DNA of 64,000 nt from JAPPHA01 sp965221575 (GTDB lineage Bacteria > Pseudomonadota > Alphaproteobacteria > Rhodobacterales > Rhodobacteraceae). The position numbers and the translations under genes are program-made. Under the pieces are notes generated by a model, which searched no databases, was not told where the DNA came from, and was given only the letters and a program-made list of their open reading frames with translations. Below, piece after piece: positions 27,721-36,620 of the stretch. Location: positions 868,001 through 932,000 of the forward strand of contig CBDCSM010000011.1 of NCBI GenBank assembly GCA_965221575.1, in the 5' to 3' direction. Numbering within the stretch: position 1 is the first letter of the stretch; each line of letters begins with the position of its first letter.

Positions 27721-28248
27721 TCAGGGCTGGCGGTCGTGAAAATACCCCGCGAGGCTTCCTTTCGCTGAAGGAGTCAGGGTCAAGGGCAGCGGCTGGTTCG
27801 CGAACTCCCTGATCGGAACAAGAACACGAGGCAGGTAATCGAGCAGACGGGGCCAGAGTACCAGCTCGACCTCGCGCAGCACCGGGTCAACCCGGACTTC
27901 CGTCGTCCACACGAGGTCGGCGAAACACCGGACTTCACGCTTCGTCTCCGCATTCCATCGGTACCAGGTATGCTGCACCTTCGATGCATGCACGCCGCAG
28001 GCGGCGTTCCTCAGGCCTTTCCAGGCCTTGCGGTGCGTGTCCGGGTGGTTGTCGAGGGCTTCCGCGCTCAACCGGATCGCCGGATCTTCCCCGGGATCCC
28101 GGGCACCCAGGAACGGCAGAACCGTTCCGAGGAGCTGGGCCGGACCAGGCTGCAGCTGCTGCCATGCCTTCATATAAGAAAGGGCAATGCTCTGCCGCAC
28201 GGTTTCCTGGTCGACAATGTGCTCTGCCGAGCGCTCGGTTTCAATCAT
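27721..28248 (-). CDS. hypothetical protein, second of an unknown pair
   Basis: The protein has 175 residues and no family that I recognise. The composition is ordinary for a soluble protein: acidic N-terminus (MIETERSAEHIVDQETVRQS), a Gln/Pro segment, then an alternating hydrophobic region with WTTEVRVDPVLREVELVLWPRLL that suggests beta strands. No signal peptide or membrane helix is present. Its start overlaps the end of the upstream gene by eight bases, indicating translational coupling and a joint function. Confidence 0.6.
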   Translation of the reverse strand: MIETERSAEHIVDQETVRQSIALSYMKAWQQLQPGPAQLLGTVLPFLGARDPGEDPAIRLSAEALDNHPDTHRKAWKGLRNAACGVHASKVQHTWYRWNAETKREVRCFADLVWTTEVRVDPVLREVELVLWPRLLDYLPRVLVPIREFANQPLPLTLTPSAKGSLAGYFHDRQP

Positions 28249-29128
28249 CCAATCTCTCCTTGGGTGGTGGATACAATGAAAAATAGACCCCCATTCTCAG
28301 GGACCTGGCAGGGTTCTGCCGAAACAGCGGGAAAATCCCCCGCCGCATTGCGCGGTCATGACCCCGGGTGGCCGGCAGGCCTGCGGCTGTCCCCTGCCGT
28401 TCCGAGCAGGCGGACTCGGGCCGATCGAAAGGGCCTGCCTCGACATGGCCGATGTAATGCGACCAGGTTCCATTGGTGTTTTCCGAATGAATGGCCAGGG
28501 TTCCGGCGAGGGCGTTGAACGCGATTGTGCGGCCGAACCTGGCATTATTTGAGTTCAGAAGCGGTTTCCACCATCCGGTTTCGTCCTGGTCGTGCCGTGC
28601 CCGGGAAGCCTCTCTCCCGGCACCGATGTATTCGGTCACATAGGTGGCGGCACCGGCCAGGTCATCGACGATGTGGTAGCGGTAACGCTGCCAGTATCCG
28701 TCCTCGCATGTCCGGAGAATGCCGTTATCTCCGAAATGCTGGAGATGAATGTCGTCATCTCTCAAGCGGCTCACCGGATCGAGCACGGCGTTCCGGTAGA
28801 CGAAACGGTTCCCGGCCAGGAGTTTGCGCAGGGCGACGCGGTCGAGGTTGCCGATGGGGCGGTTATACCAGCCTCGGGTCCATTCAAGCTCCCTGATTTC
28901 GCCCTGGTTGCCTTCGCCCGGCAGTGTGCGAAGGTACCGGGCGAGATCCTGGGCCGCCTGGATCTCGGCTTCCGCCACGACCATGGCCGGCAGTTCCCAG
29001 GGAGGATCCAGTACCGCCCGTCCGGATGCCGTGTCCGAAGTCAGCCGGGCCAGCATTCCGAAACCGGTCGCGCCGACGAGACCATGAACCGACAGATGCA
29101 GTGCCGCGGTCTTCGGGTTCGTCCCCAC
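28241..29128 (-). CDS. hypothetical protein, first of an unknown pair
   Basis: The open frame gives 295 residues from GTG 29128. No family is recognised. It contains a Gly/Ala-rich N-terminus, a central segment with many aromatic and charged residues (YWQRYRYHIVDDLAGAATYV) and a Pro/Arg-rich end. Upstream in another frame, ATG 29163 reads MAEQLRKAAIRGW. Adding one G in the nearby G run would join this to GTNPKTAALHLS, so the true gene may start at 29163 and carry a frameshift. It is coupled to the following gene. Confidence 0.55.
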   Translation of the reverse strand: MGTNPKTAALHLSVHGLVGATGFGMLARLTSDTASGRAVLDPPWELPAMVVAEAEIQAAQDLARYLRTLPGEGNQGEIRELEWTRGWYNRPIGNLDRVALRKLLAGNRFVYRNAVLDPVSRLRDDDIHLQHFGDNGILRTCEDGYWQRYRYHIVDDLAGAATYVTEYIGAGREASRARHDQDETGWWKPLLNSNNARFGRTIAFNALAGTLAIHSENTNGTWSHYIGHVEAGPFDRPESACSERQGTAAGLPATRGHDRAMRRGIFPLFRQNPARSLRMGVYFSLYPPPKERLDD

Positions 29129-29483
29129 CCCCTGATTGCGGCTTTCCGGAGCTGCTCGGCCATGGTTCGGCCTTCTGCGGGATAACCACGGTGCCGGCCA
29201 TGGCGCCGGGCGCCGGGAACGTGTGACCCTCTGCCGCCCGGTCAGGGCGGTGGTTGTCGATCCTGTCGTGTTACGGGTCCTGATCCGGGGTAACGGCTTC
29301 GGGCCGAAGGATGCAGAAACGGCGCCGGAGAGAACACTGACTTCGCCGTGACGGGCACGACACTACTGTACCGACAGCCGAACGGAGCCGACCACCTGAT
29401 TGCTATTCCAGTTTTAATCAACGCAGAATTCTCCGCGTCGCCGGCCCCCGTCCCCGAACTGGCATGCGTGACCGCGCTTCGCT
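29129..29483. other. gap between the unknown pair and the P450 gene
   Basis: This 355-base region contains divergent promoters for the unknown pair and the P450 gene. Apart from the possible N-terminal extension of the unknown gene to 29163, I see no gene, palindrome or clear promoter. Confidence 0.4.
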
Positions 29484-30908
29484 ATGGTTACGCACACGAA
29501 GTGGCTGACGATGGAAAATCACCTGCAGACGGACGACACGGTCGACACGGTCGACACCTCCGCGCCGGGCATCCCCCCTGCCGCACGGCTCGTGACCGAG
29601 GTCTGGGGCCCGTTCAGAACATTGCTTACGGCCAGGAGAAACCTCCTCGAGATCATTCCCGAGGCCGTCACCAGGCGGCCGATCATTTCAGGCCGCACCG
29701 GCGGCGTCCGCTGGCACATGGTCGCCGAGCCGGATGCGCTCCGCCACATCCTCAGGGACAGGCTCGACAATTACCCGAAATCCGAAGTCATCAAGAACAT
29801 TCTCGAGCCCGCGATCGGCCAGAGCCTGTTCATTGCCGACGGCGATCACTGGCGATGGCAAAGACGGGCCGCGGCCCCGGTGTTCAGGCGTCGCAGCGTC
29901 GACGGCCTCGCCCCGATCATGTCGGCCGCGGCCGACGCCGCGTTCGGCAGGATTCGCGCGGGCAACGGCCGCGCGGAACTGCACGGCGAGATGATACAGA
30001 CGACCTTTGACGTCATTGGCGGCGTCTTGCTTGCGGGTGAGCGCAAACTGGACAAGGAGTTCGTCCACGGGGCCATCGAGGCGTTCCTCGCTTCCGCCGC
30101 GAGGGTTTCCGTCCTCGACATCGCGGGACTGTCGACGTGGATCCCGCGACCACGCCAGTTCTTCCGGCCCAGGTCGCTCAAGGTCCTGCGGCGAATTGCC
30201 GACGATGTCATCGCCGATCGATTGAAACAGCGCGACCGGCCGGACCGGGACTTTCTCGACACGCTTCTCGACGGCATGGATCCGGAGTCGGGCCGCCGGA
30301 TGACGCCCGGCGAACTCAGGGACAACCTGCTTGCGTTCATCGTCGCCGGCCACGAGACGACCGCTCTTGCCCTCGCCTGGTCGTTTTTTCTCTGCGCCTT
30401 CGATGTCCAGGTCCAGGAACGGCTGAGAGCCGAAGCCGCGGCCGTTCTCGGCGGCCGTACCGCAGGCGCCGAGGATGTCCCGAATCTCCCCTACACCCGC
30501 TCGGTGATCGAGGAAGCGCTCCGTCTCTATCCGCCCGCGGCGATCCTCTCGCGTACCGCCCGTGCCGAAGACCGGATCTGCGACCGGGAAATTCGCGCGG
30601 GCGACACGGTCATTCTTCCGATCTACGCGCTGCACCGGCACCGCGACCTCTGGGACTCGCCCGACAGTTTCGATCCCGGAAGATTCTCGGGGGAAAGTCA
30701 GATCGAGCGGTACGCCTACCTGCCATTCGGCGACGGCCCCCGGGTATGCATCGGCGCGAGTTTCGCGATGCTCGAGGCGGTGATCGTCCTTGCGACCCTG
30801 ATGTCGCGGTTTCGGTTTCGAAGGATCCGCGGACTTGATCCGAAACCGGTCATGGTCCTGACGCTTCGCCCCCTGGGCGGGGTGCACCTGGCGGTGGAGC
30901 GAATCTAG
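29484..30908 (+). CDS. cytochrome P450
   Basis: A soluble bacterial P450 of 474 residues with all hallmark motifs: oxygen-activation AGHETT (288-293), the ExxR pair in EEALR (Glu344, Arg347), the PERF-like FDPGRFSG (396-403) and the haem loop FGDGPRVCIG with Cys422. The N-terminus has no membrane anchor. The start could be ATG 29484 or ATG 29511; neither has a strong ribosome site. No ferredoxin or reductase gene is adjacent, so electrons must come from elsewhere. A closely similar 3' fragment survives at 43905-44120. Confidence 0.95.
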   Translation: MVTHTKWLTMENHLQTDDTVDTVDTSAPGIPPAARLVTEVWGPFRTLLTARRNLLEIIPEAVTRRPIISGRTGGVRWHMVAEPDALRHILRDRLDNYPKSEVIKNILEPAIGQSLFIADGDHWRWQRRAAAPVFRRRSVDGLAPIMSAAADAAFGRIRAGNGRAELHGEMIQTTFDVIGGVLLAGERKLDKEFVHGAIEAFLASAARVSVLDIAGLSTWIPRPRQFFRPRSLKVLRRIADDVIADRLKQRDRPDRDFLDTLLDGMDPESGRRMTPGELRDNLLAFIVAGHETTALALAWSFFLCAFDVQVQERLRAEAAAVLGGRTAGAEDVPNLPYTRSVIEEALRLYPPAAILSRTARAEDRICDREIRAGDTVILPIYALHRHRDLWDSPDSFDPGRFSGESQIERYAYLPFGDGPRVCIGASFAMLEAVIVLATLMSRFRFRRIRGLDPKPVMVLTLRPLGGVHLAVERI

Positions 30909-31653
30909 GGGTTTCAGGATTGCGCCGGCGAGGCTCCGGGCCAGGCTGAAAGGCGGTTTCGCTTCGCCGCATTTCCTGAACCCGCCCAGCTGCTCCCGTT
31001 CTCGGCCGAGACCGAATCCGGAGACCACAAACAGCCGGGACAAACGCCTTTGGCGATGGAAGCCACGCACAATGTCCGCGTTTCATTCCGGGCAGCGCAC
31101 CGCGTGGAAGGGTCGCCGGCATAGGCGATCATTCCTCGCCCGATCCCTTTCCCGAAACAATCACGATTCATCGCGTCAACGTCATCGCGTCGGGTGGCGG
31201 AACCTGCCGAGAAAACGCCGGGTGATCGTCTGGGCGCCCGTGCCACCCGACGCGACATTGTACTTCACAATTCGTGACGAAATCCGGGCACGTCCCTCCA
31301 TCATGTCCGCACGCCCGGCTTCCAATCGCAATCCCTGCCCGGAGATGGGCCTGTTCTTCTTGCCAGGCAAATGTTTCCCCGGAACGGGGTACTCGGTCGA
31401 GGCGCACCGGTTCCCGTACTCGGGCGCGAAACCGGCCTGAGTCCCGGTGAGGGATTCCGTTCGGGATGCATGTGAAAAAGGCGGAGATCGGCTTGTGCCA
31501 GGCAATGCTCCCCTCGGCTGATCGGCTGGCTTGAAGAACCCAGGCATTCCGGTCCAATAGACCCACTCGGTCAAGGCCGGAATCAGGCGCCGAAGATCAC
31601 GGGAGGTGCCGGCGCCTGCTGCAGACCGCTTGAGAACAGACTGGAGAAGAAAA
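30909..31653. other. 0.75 kb gap, no gene recognised
   Basis: Short open frames on both strands have no domain and no ribosome site. The antiporter ribosome site is at 31643-31649. Nothing else could be assigned. Confidence 0.45.
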
Positions 31654-33633
31654 TTGGAAGGCTTCCTTTTTCAGGCCGTCATCTACCTGATCGCCGCCCT
31701 GGTGGCCGTCCCGCTATCCGTACGACTCGGCGTGGGATCCGTCCTGGGATACCTGATCGCCGGAATCCTTATCGGGCCGGCCCTCGGCCTGATCGCGGAC
31801 ACCGGAGATCTGCAGCATTTCGCCGAGTTCGGCGTCGTGATGCTGCTGTTCATGATCGGGCTGGAGTTGTCTCCGCGCGCGCTCTGGGACATGCGTCACC
31901 GGCTCCTCGGTCTCGGAGGACTGCAGGTATCGCTGACGACCCTGCTGCTCATGATGATCTGCCTGTGGGGCTTCGGGATGCATTGGACAACCGCGCTCGC
32001 GGTCGGCATGGTTCTCGCGCTCTCCTCGACCGCGATCGTCCTGCAGACACTGACCGAAAAGAACCTGATGCAATCGAACGGAGGGAGGGCGAGCTTCTCG
32101 GTGCTGCTGATGCAGGACATCGCCGTGATTCCGATGCTGGCGATCCTGCCGCTCCTGGCAGCGCCGGGTATCGTGGGCGGGAACGCCGGCGGTTCGGCCG
32201 GAACCGGTCATGCGCCGGCGGCCGGCGAAGGTGCCGATCAGGTACACGGGGTCGAGGCGACCGTCGCCTTCATTCAGTCGTTTCCGGGCTGGGTCGTCAC
32301 GCTTGCGACGGTCGCGGCCGTCGTGATGGTCGTGCTGTTCGGCCTTTATGCGGTTCGGCCGCTATTCCGGCTGGTGCATGTCGCCCGCCTCCGGGAACTC
32401 TACACGGCACTGGCCCTGCTGATCGTCCTCGGTATCGCGTTCCTGATGACACTCGTCGGGCTTTCCCCCGCGCTCGGAGCCTTCATGGCAGGTGTCGTGC
32501 TCGCCAACAGCGAATTCAGGCACCAGCTGGAAAGCGATATCGCGCCCTTCAAGGGCCTTTTGCTCGGGCTTTTCTTCATTACGGTTGGCGCCGGCATCAA
32601 CTTCGCGGTGCTCTACCGCGATGCATTGCAAATCGTGGCGCTCGCGCTGTTGCTGATGCTCACGAAGGGAGCCGTTCTGCTGGCCCTGACCCAGGTCTTT
32701 CGCATCCGCGCCAGCGGAAGATGGTTGTTCACGCTCGGCCTCGCGCAGGCTGGCGAGTTCGGATTCGTGCTGATCTCGTTCGCGTCCCAACTCCTCGTTT
32801 TCGATTCGCGCCTCACCGAACGGATGTTTCTTGTCGTCGCGATGTCGATGCTGCTGACGCCGCTCTTCTTCATCGCCTGGGAAAAACTGCAGCATCTCAT
32901 GGGAGAGAGCCACGGTACGCCCGAAGCCGACGAAATCGACGAGCGGCAGGCCGTCATCATCGCCGGCATCGGACGCTTCGGACAGGTTGTGAGCCGACTG
33001 CTGATGCTAGCCGGTTTCCGCGCCGTCGTGATCGACAGCAGCCTCGAGGCAATCGAAACCCTGCGCCGGTTCGGAATGAAGGGCTTCTTCGGCGATCCGA
33101 CACAGCCCAATCTCCTGCACGCGGCGAGACTGGAGGAAGCGCGCGTCCTCGTCGTGGCCCTCGACGACAAGGAGGCCACGACCAAGCTCGTGCGGTATGC
33201 GCGCAGTCAGAATCCCGATCTGCACATCGTTGCCAGGGCATATGACAGGTTGCACGCCTACGAACTCTACGAGGTGGGCGCCGATGACATCGTCAGGGAA
33301 CTGTTCGACAGCTCACTCAGGGCGGGCCGTTACGTGCTTGAGAACATGGGACTGGCAGACGTCGAGGCGTCCAGGATTGAACATTTCTATTTCCGCAAGG
33401 ACCGTGAGGCACTGCGCGAACTTGCGGAGTTGTGGGATCCGGAACTGAAGGTCAGCGATAACCCTGCCTACATGGAGCGCGCGCGCGAGCTGGACGCCGC
33501 GCTTGAGACCGCCCTGGTTGCCCATCTCGGGCAGGGAATTACGGAGCCCCTTCCCGGTGAAGGCGAAACCGCCGAGCCGTTTTCCCCGGATGACGGGAAC
33601 AGGAGCTATCGGGATGATGGCGGAACGGGCTGA
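31654..33633 (+). CDS. KefB-type monovalent cation:proton antiporter (CPA2)
   Basis: This is a 659-residue inner-membrane protein with about 12 helices (residues 1-410) of the CPA2 fold, followed by a TrkA-N/RCK domain starting RQAVIIAGIGRFGQVVSRLL (about 433). The TTG at 31654 is chosen because GGAGAAG lies at 31643-31649 and the resulting start MEGFLFQAVIYLIAAL is the family's typical N-terminus. The earlier GTG at 31606 lacks both. It is expected to exchange K+ or Na+ for protons under control of nucleotide or glutathione-adduct binding to the RCK domain. The C-terminal tail after about 620 is variable and acidic. Confidence 0.94.
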   Translation: MEGFLFQAVIYLIAALVAVPLSVRLGVGSVLGYLIAGILIGPALGLIADTGDLQHFAEFGVVMLLFMIGLELSPRALWDMRHRLLGLGGLQVSLTTLLLMMICLWGFGMHWTTALAVGMVLALSSTAIVLQTLTEKNLMQSNGGRASFSVLLMQDIAVIPMLAILPLLAAPGIVGGNAGGSAGTGHAPAAGEGADQVHGVEATVAFIQSFPGWVVTLATVAAVVMVVLFGLYAVRPLFRLVHVARLRELYTALALLIVLGIAFLMTLVGLSPALGAFMAGVVLANSEFRHQLESDIAPFKGLLLGLFFITVGAGINFAVLYRDALQIVALALLLMLTKGAVLLALTQVFRIRASGRWLFTLGLAQAGEFGFVLISFASQLLVFDSRLTERMFLVVAMSMLLTPLFFIAWEKLQHLMGESHGTPEADEIDERQAVIIAGIGRFGQVVSRLLMLAGFRAVVIDSSLEAIETLRRFGMKGFFGDPTQPNLLHAARLEEARVLVVALDDKEATTKLVRYARSQNPDLHIVARAYDRLHAYELYEVGADDIVRELFDSSLRAGRYVLENMGLADVEASRIEHFYFRKDREALRELAELWDPELKVSDNPAYMERARELDAALETALVAHLGQGITEPLPGEGETAEPFSPDDGNRSYRDDGGTG

Positions 33634-33956
33634 AACTCGGCGCCGCTCGTAATTCGCACGCGGGCCGAATCCGGACCGGGGCTTGTTCAGTTACCCAAGG
33701 GTGGGCGGCAACGGCGTCTGCAGGCGAGTCTGACGAAACTGCCAGGGACGATGAAAGACCGACGGCGGGATTGAGCGCCCGCGCTTCCAGCACCGCCAAC
33801 CATCCCCAAAGACGTCATCGACGCCCGCACGCAGCCTCGTTCAATGAGATCAGTCAGGCTTGGGACACTGACTATTCCCGCTCAAATGTTGAGCTCAGCA
33901 TTTTGGACCGGCGTTGACAAAGGCGCCGAAGTCGTTATTTCAAATTAAAGAGGAAA
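33634..33956 (+). promoter_or_regulatory. promoter region of the PhyH-like gene
   Basis: There is no gene in this 323-base gap. A perfect TTGACA (33914-33919) is followed 16 bases later by TATTTC (33936-33941), a possible though poor promoter. AAGAGGA at 33948-33954 is a strong ribosome site. DNA from here to about 36.6 kb is visibly richer in A and T than its surroundings. Confidence 0.35.
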
Positions 33957-33963
33957 TTGATAA

Positions 33964-33984
33964 ATGCCAGCGGCTCTTTCATGA
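33964..33984 (+). CDS. possible six-codon leader ORF coupled to the PhyH-like gene
   Basis: ATG at 33964 is nine bases after AAGAGGA and encodes MPAALS. Its TGA (33982-33984) overlaps the ATG at 33981 of the next frame. This could be a coupling or attenuating leader, or simply a by-product of the true gene starting at TTG 33957. Evidence is positional only. Confidence 0.3.
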   Translation: MPAALS

Positions 33985-34985
33985 GTATTTCCAATCGCGT
34001 TGGACCACTCACGCGTGAGCTACTTTCCTCATTCCAGGAGAACGGGCTCCGCGCAATCGACCGACTCGTTCCAGTGGAAGACCTGGAACCAATCGAAATC
34101 GAATATGCTGAATTGCTGGAACGTGCGGCCCGGTGGCCGCACCGGGATCGTAAAATCGACGACACCTATGCCTCTTTGCCCTTCGGTCAACATTGTTCTC
34201 AAATAAATTCCGTGTTCCCCGATCCGCATCGATTTCCCGACATTTCGCTGTCACTGCTGAACGAGGATATTGACGCTGACACCTTCCACATGCACGCGGG
34301 ACCGGCTGTCTTCAACGTAATGCGTCACCCAGAATTACTGGACATCGTGGAGGCAATCATCGGCGGGGAAATCGATTCAAGCCCGGTGCGACAGATGAGG
34401 ATGAAGCCGCCCGCTCGCACGCTTGAAGGCCAACGCGCTGATCACTCGAATGCGGGCGCCACGACGTTGCATCAGGACGTGGTGGCACGCCTCCCGGAAG
34501 CGGATGACACCGAACAGCCAACCGTCTGGCGTGCGAAATCGGTAGCGACAGTTGAAAACGGCTGCTTGGCTTCCATCCCGGGGTCCCGTCGCGAGGGACC
34601 AATAGTGCACTGTTCCGAGCCAGCCATTGCATCGGAACAACAAGTCTCCGACAGCATCGTTCGAGACCGGTATTCGAAACCGCTACCGGGGAGAAAGGGG
34701 GGTGCTGTTGTATTCCACAAGATGAATGTCCAACGGGCTCCACAAAATCTGCCGGATGGGCCCGGATGGAGCATGAATCTTCGATATCACCCAATTGGTC
34801 AATCAACCGGGCGGCCAGCATTCCCGGGCTTTGCAGCTCGAAGCAGGACGAACCCGCCATCAGTGCTAGCGGACCCCGGCGCATGGTCAGATGCCCGGGA
34901 CGAAGCTCGCAACAAAATCATATCGGGAGACTTCAAGGGGCGCTTGTTCGAAGACGCGCGGCGGAGCAACGCAGCCGTATGCTGA
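33981..34985 (+). CDS. phytanoyl-CoA dioxygenase-like protein, possibly inactive
   Basis: The 334-residue protein resembles the PhyH Fe(II)/2-oxoglutarate oxygenases. TLHQD holds the HxD metal pair, and ATVENGCLASIPGSRR is the conserved 'ENGCL..IPGSHR' loop. The C-terminal VVFHKMNVQRAPQNLPDGPGWSMNLRY matches the strand that should carry the distal iron His, but the expected His in 'xHRAxxN' reads Gln (VQRAPQN), and SRR replaces SHR. Loss of an iron ligand suggests decay or a non-catalytic role. TTG 33957 is an alternative start. It lies 95 bases before the MocR gene in the same direction. Confidence 0.65.
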   Translation: MSISNRVGPLTRELLSSFQENGLRAIDRLVPVEDLEPIEIEYAELLERAARWPHRDRKIDDTYASLPFGQHCSQINSVFPDPHRFPDISLSLLNEDIDADTFHMHAGPAVFNVMRHPELLDIVEAIIGGEIDSSPVRQMRMKPPARTLEGQRADHSNAGATTLHQDVVARLPEADDTEQPTVWRAKSVATVENGCLASIPGSRREGPIVHCSEPAIASEQQVSDSIVRDRYSKPLPGRKGGAVVFHKMNVQRAPQNLPDGPGWSMNLRYHPIGQSTGRPAFPGFAARSRTNPPSVLADPGAWSDARDEARNKIISGDFKGRLFEDARRSNAAVC

Positions 34986-35080
34986 CAGGACACCTCTGTT
35001 CGTTTGCACTCGCGAAAGTCGGCGAAAAAACCTGAAGGGACTCAACGCGGTAACATCTTTCTCGTCAAACGGCACAAAAA

Positions 35081-36586
35081 ATGCAGTTCCGGATTGATAT
35101 TGACAGGTCAGGGAAGACTGGCCTCAGAGATCAGATCGTGGCAGGGATTTCACGGCTCATCTTTGACGGCGTGCTTCAGACAGATACCAGACTGCCATCC
35201 TGTCGCTCGTTTTCGCGGACGCTGGACGTATCGATAAACACGGTGCTCGCGGCATATGCAAAATTGGAAGAACAGAATTTCATATACTCAAGGGCCAGAT
35301 CAGGATTCTTCGTCAGCGGATGTAACGGCCAAGTTGAAAAGAACGCCGCTGTCGGCAAAGTGCCTCGCTATCAGAAATCACTTGGGTGGGATCGGCTGAA
35401 CTGGCGGCGTCGTTCTGAAGACATCAGCACAATCGTGAGACCGGAAAATTGGTTCGATTTCAAGTACCCATTCGTGTGCAATCAAATCGATGAAGATCAG
35501 TTTCCAGTAGCGCAGTGGAGAGAGTGTTCACGCCTTGCCATGAACCGAAGAGACCTGAAGGTCTGGTCGGCTGATGATCACTATTCTGACAGCCTCGAAT
35601 TGATTGAACAGATTTGCGGGCGCATTTTGCCGCGGAGAGGAGTGTTCGAAACCAGGAACTCTGTCCTGGTTACACTTGGGAGCCAAAACGGTCTGTACAT
35701 CACAAGCCAATTGCTTGGTGGACGCAATCGTGTCGCCACGATGGAAGACCCCGGCTACCCTGACGCACGGAAGATCCTGCACGCAAGCTTTGGAGAGGTT
35801 CGATTTCAGCCTGTAGATGACGAAGGGATGATCGTCGACGAGCGACTTCGCGGGTCCACTCTCGTTTTCGCAACACCAAATCGACAGTTCCCGACAACCG
35901 TTACAATGACTGAACAGCGTAGAAGGCAGCTAATCGAAGCCGCTGTGGAATACGATTTCTTCATCGTGGAAGATGACTATGAATGTGACGTTGACTATCG
36001 TCACTTCACCCCGTTTCCACTTCGAAGCTCCGATGCGAAAGGGCGCGTCATATACCTGGGCAGCCTGTCAAAAGGCTTGTCACCGGGCCTGAGACTCGGC
36101 TACCTGGCAGCCGAAACCGAGTTCATCGAAGCTGCCCGTGACTTGCGGGGCACGATTCTCCGTCATCCGCCAATAGTTCCCCAACTTACCGCGTCAGCTT
36201 TCCTGAGGTTCGGATATTATGACAGCCAGTTGCGCCGCCTTCATCGGGACTACGTGGAGAGGTGGACGCTGGCGGATGCGACAATAAGAAAGAACCTGCC
36301 TGAATTCGAGGTTACCAGCGAATTTGGTGGAACGAATTTCGTTCTGAGAGACCGCCGCCGGGAACTCACCGCGTCGAAAATTGCCAGTGAAGCGCAAAGT
36401 CACGGCGTCATCGTGGAAGAGATCGCCCCATGCTATTCTGACTACGAAGTTGGAAAATTCTACTTTCGCCTGGGAATGTCATCGATTGCCAGTGAATCAA
36501 TCCAACCTGGCGTCGAGGCTTTGGCGAATTCTGTCAGGATACTGCGAAGAAAGGGACACCAGAAGCCGCAGGAATCGGCATCGTGA
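35081..36586 (+). CDS. MocR family (GntR/aminotransferase) regulator
   Basis: This 501-residue protein has an N-terminal GntR winged helix (about 12-80: GLRDQIVAGISRLI, DTRLPSCRSFSRTLDVSINTVLAAYAKLEEQ) joined to a fold-type I aminotransferase domain. The PLP lysine is in YLGSLSKGLSPGLRLGYLA and the aspartate in FIVEDDYECDVDYR. MocR proteins such as GabR, TauR and PdxR sense an amine or PLP adduct. It converges on mmsA, and the TRAP/mmsA promoter region contains inverted repeats that could be its operators. Beta-alanine, taurine or GABA-like inducers would fit, but this is inference. Confidence 0.93.
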   Translation: MQFRIDIDRSGKTGLRDQIVAGISRLIFDGVLQTDTRLPSCRSFSRTLDVSINTVLAAYAKLEEQNFIYSRARSGFFVSGCNGQVEKNAAVGKVPRYQKSLGWDRLNWRRRSEDISTIVRPENWFDFKYPFVCNQIDEDQFPVAQWRECSRLAMNRRDLKVWSADDHYSDSLELIEQICGRILPRRGVFETRNSVLVTLGSQNGLYITSQLLGGRNRVATMEDPGYPDARKILHASFGEVRFQPVDDEGMIVDERLRGSTLVFATPNRQFPTTVTMTEQRRRQLIEAAVEYDFFIVEDDYECDVDYRHFTPFPLRSSDAKGRVIYLGSLSKGLSPGLRLGYLAAETEFIEAARDLRGTILRHPPIVPQLTASAFLRFGYYDSQLRRLHRDYVERWTLADATIRKNLPEFEVTSEFGGTNFVLRDRRRELTASKIASEAQSHGVIVEEIAPCYSDYEVGKFYFRLGMSSIASESIQPGVEALANSVRILRRKGHQKPQESAS

Positions 36587-36620
36587 AATAGAATCAGGCC
36601 ACGAGATCCAGTTAAACGTC

